Program-made: the position numbers and the translations under genes
The notes under the pieces: generated by a model
Told to the model about the DNA's origin: nothing
Seen by the model: the letters and a program-made list of their open reading frames with translations, nothing else
Database searches by the model: none
NCBI GenBank assembly: GCA_032718475.1
Contig: JAUCBJ010001398.1
Location: forward strand, 81,449 to 145,448
Length of the DNA: 64,000 nt
DNA from: Nemertoderma westbladi
Taxonomy: Eukaryota; Xenacoelomorpha; Nemertodermatida; Nemertodermatidae
Direction of reading: 5' to 3'
Shown here: piece by piece, positions 17,501-25,600 of the stretch
Layout of the letters: the number at the start of each line of letters is the position of its first letter
Numbering within the stretch: the stretch's first letter is position 1

Positions 17501-19393
17501 AGACTCTTTTTTAATAAATCACATTATCCCTATTCTGAGGCCAAAGGGCCCCCCTTTCCCCCAGGATATACCATATCCCATTACAGCTGGGTGGACTGAA
17601 GCTAGGTCCATAGAGTTAACAGCTTTACTAAAAGTTGGCTGTTCCTTTTCTGGGGCTCGTACTCGCGACCTTCCGATTGGAAGACTGGCGTTCAAACCAG
17701 CTGGACAACATAATCTTTTAATTATGTACTGTTTACTGCCTGAACACAAGTACACCTGTCACAACCAAATTATAAAATTATCATCTCCAGTTAATTATGA
17801 ATGTTAATTATTATGTTTAAGGTGTGATTCTCCTGCCGCGGATATTAGTTCCAGTGGAGTGGCAATCTCATTGGAGGTTGCTAGGATACTAGCAACTGGG
17901 GAGCCACCCAATGTGACTGTAGTGTTTGTAGCATTGGATGGCGCTGGCCGTTCAGCCAATGAGAGTTCGTTTTATTTTACAAACGATTGGTTGCCTAGAT
18001 ACACGGATGGGTTTACTTACCGACCCCGAATCTACGGAACTTACTTCCTGGGACCACTGCTGAATGTTGATGATAAAATGGCTTCTCAAAATATTCCGGA
18101 TGATCTTTTATATGTATGTATATATCTACAGTCTCGCATTGTTACTATTGATAATATTGTTACTAGTTTATTAGAGACAGCGGGGATGGGGAGGGGGGGG
18201 GGGGGGGGGGGGGGGGGCTATATTGACACAAATCCAGGTTACAGTACAATTTTTTGTTAAGATTAGCTGTTATTGGCGTCGATTTTCCACTGGAGAGGAA
18301 ACTTCATTTTCCACTTCATCACAATCGTCAACCCCCCCCCCCCCCACCTCCCCTTCACAATCTTTTACATTAACACAATAAAAGATATATGCCCTATGTT
18401 CCTTTTAATATATATCTCAATAAATATAATTGATACTTTACTTTCATAGCTCCTACATAGCGATGGCTCCATCGATAATACAATATCCGGGATGAAAGGA
18501 AACTTTCTGGCAACTATTAGTCGCTATAACGATTACACTCTACTCAACAATCTCATAACTAACTATAATCCAACTACATCCTACCCTACCGTGGAATTCC
18601 AAATATCTGGTTCTTCTGCCTCCGTATCCATGGTAACGTTGCATTTGCCTGAGGTGGCACCGTTCTGGAACTTTGTTTCAGATAATAATGGAGGGGAATT
18701 ATTTCACAACGCTGTTTATCTCACCGATACAGGTAGAGGCCTATTGTTTGTAAGCAGTTGTTGTGATGGTCCAGCATAGAGTTGGGTTATTAACACAGAA
18801 AGGTGATAATTAACAGTGTGCAAAAAGTTGTGTTTCATTTTTATTCAAATTTAAATACAAATTATAAATGGTTTACCGTATCCACATTTCTCCCTTACGG
18901 GAGTCTTCAGCGTTGTTATTATATTAAAAACGTATATAAAGGCAATTTAATTAAAATAAAATAAAATCTGCTCAGAGACCGGTAAGTCAAGTACGTAGAA
19001 CTGTATATATGTACGCAGACGGAAAGGTCTCCCTTATTGTCTCCATGCTCGGAGTCCCAACAACCTAAATATAATTTTTGTGATTTATAATATTATGCAT
19101 ATTACTTACAGCTTAATTTCTTGACTTTTGTAATATTTTTTACAGGACATTTGCGAGGTTATATGGCAGATTGTTATCTGAAACGTTGCGACAACACGAC
19201 CCATATAACAGAATACCGTCTGGAGTTTATGTTGAAAGTAACGCGGAGTTTAGTGGGGGTAGTTAGAGATATGTTACCGCAACCGGTGCTGACGCCAAAT
19301 TACTCCACTACATCAAACGGATTTCCTAAAAGCTCGTTAAACTTTCTACAATCCTATACGTTAATGCTGACCATTCTTTACATAACAACTTAA
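5565..19393 (+). CDS. Tandem M28 (Zn-aminopeptidase-like) protein, first domain active-type, second domain degenerate
   Basis: Thirteen exons with consistent phases: 5565-5613, 5805-6028, 6527-6665, 8912-9031, 9654-9787, 9952-10141, 10551-10673, 14149-14237, 15593-15811, 16770-16909, 17822-18113, 18450-18732 and 19146-19393 (stop TAA). They sum to 2250 nt, 749 residues. Exon 1 gives a signal peptide (MLIRATFTAYLLFIAAG). Domain 1 (~25-370) carries the M28 ligands: His in SAHYDT (~129), Asp in VDDDGSG (~141), Glu pair in DHEEDG (~174/175), Asp in NVVMDP (~210), His in CYHKDCDD (~334). Domain 2 (~375-715) aligns block by block, but these become AAMYTF, DSPAAD, LDGAGR and CYLKRCDN, so it is probably a pseudoenzyme. 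The hydrophobic C-terminus (~FLQSYTLMLTILYITT) could be a GPI signal. The substrate is unknown. The gene hosts an antisense gene, MITEs, a SINE and a 20-bp array in its introns. Confidence 0.88.
7147..8884. repeat. 20-bp minisatellite filling M28 intron 3
   Basis: About 87 tandem copies of GGATTGGAAGTCTAACTCAT, very uniform, with scattered substitutions (for example CATGC, TCACTC, ATTAGAAG). The array makes up ~1.74 kb of the 2.25-kb intron and stops only ~27 bp before the exon 4 acceptor at 8911, leaving little room for a branch point. Every unit contains ATTGG (inverted CCAAT). Confidence 0.97.
9032..9653. other. M28 intron 4 with a 15-G run
   Basis: This is intron sequence between exons 4 and 5. 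The only notable feature is a G15 run at 9411-9425, preceded by GGGTGGGGGT. No gene or repeat array was seen otherwise. Confidence 0.6.
10165..10287. repeat. 36-bp tandem triplication in M28 intron 6
   Basis: Three near-identical units of about 36 bp built around TTGTTTTTGTTTACAA and TTTCCATTTATTGTTG lie just after the exon 6 donor at 10142. It is a local pyrimidine-rich repeat with no coding role seen. Confidence 0.8.
11526..13826 (-). CDS. MARVEL-type four-TM protein nested antisense in the M28 gene
   Basis: Three exons on the minus strand, all phase 0: 13545-13826 (ATG at 13826), 12563-12688 and 11526-11786 (stop TAA). They encode 222 residues. Hydrophobic segments lie at ~24-42 (AKFFEFVMDIISIICV), ~73-93, ~107-128 and ~141-163, and the last ends in YVADACFTFREYL. 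That spacing and the Asp in the last helix resemble the MARVEL fold (MAL, CMTM and related vesicle and junction proteins). The tail is polar and charged (KTDKVVVHPGSDETTK). The whole gene sits inside the 3.5-kb intron 7 of the M28 gene, in the opposite direction. The family call is from topology and motif, so the exact subfamily is open. An upstream non-coding exon is possible. Confidence 0.75.
13178..13501. mobile_element. Short TIR element (MITE-like), copy 1
   Basis: This 324-bp element begins GTGGGGTCTCCGCGCAGC and ends inverted in TTCGTGGCTCGCCCCAC, with terminal inverted repeats of roughly 70 bp (matching AGCACGAAGTGAGC... and ...GCTCACTTCGTG). A second copy is at 14743. It lies in intron 1 of the MARVEL gene and intron 7 of the M28 gene. 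No clear target duplication could be fixed. Confidence 0.7.
14220..14299 (+). repeat. 40-bp tandem duplication spanning the M28 exon 8 end and splice donor
   Basis: Two adjacent 40-bp units, 14220-14259 and 14260-14299, differ by two adjacent bases near their 3' ends. Each contains the last 18 exon bases (encoding LNKVTQ), the donor CAG|GTCAGT and ~22 intronic bases. Using the first donor (exon end 14237) keeps phase 0 into exon 9; using the second would add 40 nt and hit an in-frame stop within the duplicated intron segment. Confidence 0.93.
14743..15063. mobile_element. Short TIR element (MITE-like), copy 2
   Basis: A second copy in the same orientation of the element at 13178-13501, with the same ends and interior (for example GATCAAAAATTTACGACGAC). 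It lies in M28 intron 8. The two copies differ by scattered substitutions and small indels, so they are independent insertions, not a recent local duplication. A fragment of the right end (CTCGCCCCAC) recurs near 57580. Confidence 0.7.
15235..15545 (+). mobile_element. tRNA-derived SINE-like element
   Basis: An A-box-like segment with anticodon-arm-like sequence (GTGATTAGAGCGTCGGTC, then TTACAACCGGGAGGTC) near 15250 is followed by a tRNA-unrelated body. This is the usual SINE layout. It lies in M28 intron 8, just before exon 9. The 3' limit is approximate. Confidence 0.45.
16252..16326 (+). ncRNA. tRNA-like pol III fragment, probably SINE-derived
   Basis: A D-arm-like TGTAATGGTGAGCA is followed 3' by a perfect T-arm (GCGGGTTCGATCCCCGC, 16302-16318) containing a consensus B box. 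The acceptor halves do not pair, so this is a decayed tRNA copy or SINE head, not a working tRNA gene. A weaker relative (GGTTCGATCTACACC) lies near 16580. Confidence 0.4.
16910..17821. other. M28 intron 10 with a 21-G run and a SINE
   Basis: The intron contains a G21 run (16925-16945), ~570 bp of unrecognised sequence and, at its 3' end, the reverse-oriented SINE listed separately. Confidence 0.6.
17520..17755 (-). mobile_element. tRNA-derived SINE, minus orientation
   Basis: Read on the minus strand it has an A-box-like CAGCTGGTTTGAACGCCAGT, a B-box-like GCGAGTACGAGCCCCAG and a body containing CACCCAGCTGTAATGGG. A partial relative (CCCATTACAGCTGTG... TCTGGGGCTCGAAC) is at 52730-52805 in the same orientation, supporting a dispersed family. 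Confidence 0.55.
18114..18449. other. M28 intron 11 with paired G and C runs
   Basis: The intron holds a G25 run (18193-18217) and a C14 run (18332-18345) about 115 bp apart, so the transcript could form a G/C hairpin. Nothing else was recognised. Confidence 0.6.
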
Positions 19394-19527
19394 GCGGCTA
19401 TGTGTTTTAATTTAATTTAATATCTAATATATAATCTAAATTTAATTATAACGTAAATTTATTTCAATATATTGCAAATATCATAATTATAAATTAAGAA
19501 TTAATGTAAATTATTTTAAATTGTGCA

Positions 19528-20652
19528 GTGGTCTGTGATTGGTTGAGCCCCGCAGTGGGCTATGATTGGTTGGGCCCTACAGTGGGCTGTGATTGGTTGA
19601 GCACTGCAGTAGGCTGTGATTGGTTGGGCCCAGCAGTGGGCTGTGATTGGTTGTGCCCAGCAGTGGGCTGTGATTGGTTGAGCACTGCAGTAGGCTTTGA
19701 TTGGTTGAGCCCAGCAGTGGGCTATGATTGGTTGGACCCCGCAGTGGGCTGTGATTGGTTGGGCCCAGCAGTGGGCTGTGATTGGTTGAGCACTGCAGTA
19801 GGCTGTGATTGGTTGGGCCCTACAGTGGGCTGTGATTGGTTGAGCACTGCAGTAGGCTGTGATTGGTTGGGCCCAGCAGTGGGCTGTGATTGGTTGAGCA
19901 CTGCAGTAGGCTGTGATTGGTTGGGCCCAGCAGTGGGCTGTGATTGGTATAGCACTGCAGTAGGCTTTGATTGGTTGAGCCCAGCAGTGGGCTATGACTG
20001 GTTGGGCCCCGCAGTGGGCTGTGATTGGTTGGGCCCAGCAGTGGGCTGTGATTGGTTGAGCACTGCAGTAGGCTGTGATTGGTTGGGCCCTACAGTGGGC
20101 TGTGATTGGTTGAGCACTGCAGTAGGCTGTGATTGGTTGGGCCCAGCAGTGGGCTGTGATTGGTTGAGCACTGCAGTACGCTGTGATTGGTTGGGCCCAG
20201 CAGTGGGCTGTGATTGCTTGAGCACTGCAGTAGGCTGTGATTGGTTGGGCCCAGCAGTGGGCTATGATTGGTTGAGCACTGCAGTAGGCTATGATTGATT
20301 GGGCCCCGCAGTGGGCTGTGATTGGTTGGGCCCCGCAGTGGGCTGTGATTGGTTGGGCCCAGCAGTGCGCTGTGATTGGTTGAGCACTGCAGTAGGCTGT
20401 GATTGGTTGGGCCCTACAGTGGGCTGTGATTGGTTGAGCACTGCAGTAGGCTGTGATTGGTTGGGCCCAGCAGTGGGCTGTGATTGGTTGAGCACTGCAG
20501 TAGGCTATGATTGATTGGGCCCCGCAGTGGGCTGTGATTGGTTGAGCACTGCTGTAGGCAGTGATTGGATGGGCCCAGCGGTGGGCTGTGATTGGTTGAG
20601 CACTGCAGTAGGCTGTGATTGTTTGGGCCCAGCAGTGGGCTGTGATTGGTTG
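19528..20652. repeat. CCAAT-rich 27-bp minisatellite, left block
   Basis: Tandem ~27-bp units alternate between two types, one with GTGATTGGTTGAGCACTGCAG and one with GTGATTGGTTGGGCCCAGCAG, giving a ~54-bp higher-order unit. Each unit carries one ATTGG, the reverse complement of the CCAAT box bound by NF-Y. The array starts 134 bp after the M28 stop codon. Open frames on both strands (DWLGPAVGC, NQSQPTAGP) arise because 27 is divisible by 3 and are not taken as genes. Confidence 0.96.
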
Positions 20653-20657
20653 AGCAC

Positions 20658-21243
20658 TGTGAGCGTATTCAATTCCGCCTTACCAACCCCCATAAAGTGG
20701 GAAAGCAGGGCCTTTAAGCAATATTGGGAAGCACGAGGTTGATTGCCAATCAACCTCATACCACCCCCAATAAACGGGGACGACAAACCCCAAAGGGCCT
20801 CACACAATAGAGGTTAGAGGTCAAGCTACCTCAAGGAGAGAGAGTAACAGCAGCGGGGGGGGGGGGGGGGGGGGGAACACTCCCACAAAGTTCAGGGCGA
20901 GAATTAGGTTACTAGCCAATGGGGGAACAGCAGGGCATCAGCTGAGTAACACGGCCAAAGGTAGTGTAGTATATTACCGGTCGGTGTTATTCAGTCACTC
21001 AGTTATCTCAGTACAGTCATGGCAGTACGGTGACAGTTTAAGACGTCACCGCCGTCACCGCCGTCACCCATATTACCGGTCTATTAACATAACCAGTTGC
21101 TATCTGCTATTGTATTTACATCTGTACATCACATATATATCTATATTATTAAGAACGTCGGAACAACAAATTCCCTTTCCATCACACGGTGCGGCTGACG
21201 CGTACATAAACAACACCGGTCGGGATTCTCGGATCCCGTCACA
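20658..21243. mobile_element. Solo LTR inserted in the CCAAT minisatellite
   Basis: This 586-bp element starts TGTGAGCG and ends CCCGTCACA, with TGTGA/TCACA termini in the TG...CA form of LTRs. It is flanked by a 5-bp duplication AGCAC at 20653-20657 and 21244-21248. Inside are a G21 run (20855-20875), GTCACCGCC triplet repeats (~21043-21068) and an AT-rich stretch near 21130. No coding sequence is present, as expected after LTR-LTR recombination. Confidence 0.8.
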
Positions 21244-22156
21244 AGCACTGCAGTAGGCTGTGATTGGTTGGGCCCCGCAGTAGGCTGTGATTGGTTGTGT
21301 CACTGCAGTAGGCTGTGATTGGTTGGGCCCGCAGTGGGCTATGATTGGTTGGGCCCCGCTGTGGGCTGTGATTGGTTGAGCACTGCTGTAGGCTGTGATT
21401 GGTTGGGCCTCGCAGTGGGCTGTGATTAGTTGAGCAATGCTGTAGGCTGTGATTGGTTGGGCCCCGCAGTGGGCTGTGATTGGCTGAGCACTGCTGTAGG
21501 CTGTGATTGGTTGGACCCCGCAGTGGGCTGTGATTGGTTGAGCACTGCTGTAGGCTGTGATTGGTTGGGCCCAGCAGTGGGCTGTGAATGGTTGAGCACT
21601 GCAGTAGGCTGTGATTGGTTGGGCCCAGCAGTGGGCTATGATTGGTTGGGCCCGCAGTGGGCTGTGATTGGTTGGGCACTGCTGTAGGCTGTGATTGTTT
21701 GGGCCCAGCAGTGGGCTGTGATTGGTTGAGCACTGCAGTAGGCTGTGATTGGTTGGACCCAGCAGTGGTCTGTGATTGGTTGAGCCCTGCAGTAGGCTGT
21801 GATTGGTTGGGCCCAGCAGTGGGCTGTGATTGGTTGATCACTGCAGTAGGCTGTGATTGGTTGGGCCCAGCCGTGGGCTGTGATTGGTTGAGCACTGTAG
21901 TAGGCTGTGATTGGTTGGGCCCAGCAGTGGGCTGTGATTGGTTGAGCACTTCAGTAGGCTGTGATTAGTTGGGCCCAGCAGTGGGCTGTGATTGGTTGAG
22001 CACTGTAGTAGGCTGTGATTGGTTGGGCCTAGCAGTGGGCTGTGATTGGTTGAGCACTGCTGTAGGCTGTGATTGGTTGGGCCCAGCAGTGGGCTGTGAT
22101 TGGTTGAGCACTGCAGTAGGCTGTGATTGGTTGGGCCCAGCAGTGGGCTGTGACTG
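21244..22156. repeat. CCAAT-rich 27-bp minisatellite, right block
   Basis: This continues the array at 19528 with the same two alternating 27-bp unit types, somewhat more diverged at its left end. Together the blocks hold roughly 75 units and about as many ATTGG pentamers. Confidence 0.95.
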
Positions 22157-22675
22157 AATTTGTAGTGAACTTTCTCTTAAGATTGAATTTTCATGGGAAA
22201 AAGTTCGCTGTAGATCGAATTTTCCGCTCAACCTTTACATTTAATTGCCAAATTATATATCCTACACATTTCCCTTCATAGGATTAAGTGTATTATTGTT
22301 CAATGTGCTGAACCTGGTCGTTTAGGATGAGTAGCCGCACAAAGGTGAGTAATGAAGACACTTCCAGTAATAACCGTTAAGAATGATAAATTGGGGGGAG
22401 CTTTTATGGATGTAACTGTGTAAGAAGCTGGTATTTCAGTATCCAAATAAATTTTAGTGTTTTTCAATCCTATGTACATCCAACTCCGTATGTACGAGAT
22501 TTATTAATGACAAATTTCTTATTAGGCCCTCTATATCAGTATATAATTCCATAAATATCTTATATATGACGTTGAATTGTATCTTGGTATTTTTCACCAC
22601 TTTGGATCGCTGATATCCATTCGCATATAAGAACGGATTTAGTTTAAATTTAAGTTGTTTTTTTCTAAAGGTTGT
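22157..22675. other. Region between the CCAAT array and the mucin-like gene 3' end
   Basis: About 520 bp of AT-rich sequence, presumably containing the 3' untranslated region of the minus-strand mucin-like gene. No gene or repeat was recognised. Confidence 0.5.
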
Positions 22676-25600
22676 TTAAAATGCGGTTGTTGTTGCATGA
22701 GTGAAAGCAGCCTCAATGATTGTTGTATCTGCCGATGTTGAGGAGGTTATTACATAGTTATCTGACGTTTTTAAAGAATAGGAAGTGGCAGTTGTTGTTG
22801 ATTCTGATGTTTTTGAAAGACCAGCAACAGTTGATGTTGTATCTGATGATTTTATAGAAGCAGCAGCTGTGGGTGTTCCATCTAATGATTTTTTATAAGC
22901 TACATCAATGGTCGCTGCATCTGGCGATTTTGAAGAAATTGCTACAGCCCTGGATGTTGTATGTGATGATTTTGTAGAAGCAGCAGCTGTGGGTGTTCCA
23001 TCTAGTGATTTTTTATAAGCTACATCAATGGTTGCTGCATCTGGCGATTTTGAAGAAATTGCTACAGCCGTGGATGTTGTATGTGATGATTTTGTAGAAG
23101 CAGCAGCTGTGGGTGTTCCATCTAGTGATTTTTTATAAGCTACATCAATGGTTGCTGCTTCTGGCGATTTTGAAGAAATTGCTACAGCCGTGGATGTTGT
23201 ATGTGATGATTTTGTAGAAGCAGCAGCTGTGGGTGTTCCATCTAGTAATTTTTTATAAACTACAGCAATGGTTGCTGCTTCTGGCGATTTTGAAGAAATT
23301 GCTACAGCCGTGGATGTTGTATGTGATGATTTTGTAGTAGCAGCAGCTGTGGGTGTTCCATCTAGTGATTTTTTATAAGCTACATCAATGGTTGCTGCTT
23401 CTGGCGATTTTGAAGAAATTGCTACAGCCGTGGATGTTGTATGTGATGATTTTGTAGAAGCAGCAGCTGTGGGTGTTCCATCTAGTGATTTTTTATAAGC
23501 TACATCAATGGTCGCTGCATCTGGCGATTTTGAAGAAATTGCTACAGCCGTGGATGTTGTATGTGATGATTTTGCAGAAGTGGCTCTGGTCGTGGTTACT
23601 GAATCTGATGATTTAATAGAAACGACAGCAGCAAAGGTTCTGGTATTTGACGATTTCTTAGAGTCGGCAGTGACAGCAGCAGTGTGTGTTGGGTCTGATG
23701 ATTTTTTAGAGCCGGCAGTGGTTATATCTTCTGGTGGTTCTGTAATATCGACGGTACTGGTAGATGACAGGAGTTTTTCAATAAATAGCAGCGGCAGTGG
23801 TTGTTGTGTCTGATGATTTAGTGGAATAGGTAAATTATATTGCCGTTTTGCAATAACAGGTGGGGGTTCTGCACCTGTTTTAGATGGATTTTCCTTCTCT
23901 GATTCTGGTTCTGCACCTGTTTTAGATGGATTTTCCTTCTCTGATTCTGGTTCTGCACCTGTTTTAGATGGATTTTCCTTCTCTGATTCTGGTTCTGCAC
24001 CTGTTTTAGGTGGATTATTATTTTCTGATTCTGGTTCTGCACCTGGCTTAGGTGGATTTTCCTTCTCTGATTCTGGTTCTGCACCTGGCTTAGGTGGATT
24101 TTCCTTCTCTGATTCTGGTTCTGCACCTGGTATATCGTCACCTGCATATATTAAGATCACTTTAAACAAAACAGTACCCGATTAGTATAAAAGTACCGGT
24201 AATCCATATGTTTACAGCCCAAATCATTGATAAGGCGAAATAAGGCTATATTTTGACTATATGTGCCTATTAAACATTACGCGAAGATTTACATTGAATA
24301 ATTTATTGCACATATAAACAGCCGTATATTTATTATCATACCTATTATTATTATACAGTACTATTTATTATTATTTAGGAATTATTTATATAGAATAATT
24401 ATTATTCTTGACTTGCATTTTATATTTTAGTACAGTCAGCCTACGTAAAAAGGGTCGGCATGGTGTAGGGTGTGGAGGAGGGCAGTGAAATTGCTGATGA
24501 GTTCAGGGATGGTGTTGCCACCACAATAGATGTCATCGGCGAGTTTGACAACAGAGCCCTGGACGAGAAGATCGCCGAGGACGCGAGACATTTTACTACT
24601 CGAGGGCAGTCTCGCTGCCGGGCATGCCCATGGCACAGCAGCGGTAGACGCGAACGCCATTAAATGGCGTAGATACGCCGCAGAAACGCATGGAGTTGCG
24701 GTGGAGGGGAATCTGATAAAAGTTGCTGGTGAGGTCCGCCTTAACGAGAAGCTTGAACCGGCCAAGGGCTCGAATGGTGGATTCATCATCTGAGAGGAGT
24801 GCGATTTGTGGTTTACAATATTGGGCAATCTATGTGAATGTGGAGACAAGCCGAGTTCCTCCGTTGGGCTTGGCGATGAGAAAGCTGGGGTTCAGATACT
24901 CTACATTGACACCGGCAGCTCCAGACGAATGAAGACGCCAAGGTGCTCAAGCAAATTGAACTTCTCCTGTGGTTCGACGAGAAGATTGCGGGAGTATTGT
25001 GGGACGCTACCTTTACATTGGGGTGGCAATGTAGGGGTAACATTAACAACCGCTTCGAATGGACTGACAGATCCGTTGTATCCGGAATATGCGGGGTCGA
25101 AGACGTCAGAGAACTCCTCAAGTAGATCGTGGAAGGAAGCATGCTTGCGGTAGGAGAGAATGCCCTGAGGGTCAATCTGGACTTCCTTGATTGGCGGGAG
25201 AGACTGGGTGGGCTGGGGGTGAATGGCTGCGGAGCGGATTTCGGGGCAGGGTAAGGACTGATAAAGTTGTTGCGTGGGAGTGGCTGTGGTGGGCAGTGTG
25301 GTGCAGACATGGGAGTTGCGTTGGATGAAGACAGGGTAGGGAGCAGAGTTAGGAATGGAAATGGAACCATCCATCGGTTGGAGCTGCATTGGCAGCGGGT
25401 GGACTGGCGACGGAGCTCTCATCATCTTCCGGTTGTTCGTTTGAAACGTCGTCAGTGTTGCACTCGACGTGGACGAGATGGGCCCTTGAAATAAAACGCT
25501 TGTCAGCAGGGGGAAGGAAGGGACACGCGCTGAGAAAGTGGTTGATGGGAGTGCACTTAGTCTGGGAGCAGAGGGGACACGGTGAACAGGACGAGATGCC

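Noticed and set aside
19528-22231. Open frames with DWLGPAVGC or NQSQPTAGP repeats on both strands
   Set aside because: A 27-bp unit leaves frames open by chance. Both strands are equally open, there is no start context or splice support, and single-base indels break the frames.
23508-23813. Plus-strand frame opposite the mucin-like exon
   Set aside because: It is the antisense shadow of in-frame coding repeats. The minus-strand exon has a consistent acceptor, phase and TM partner exon.
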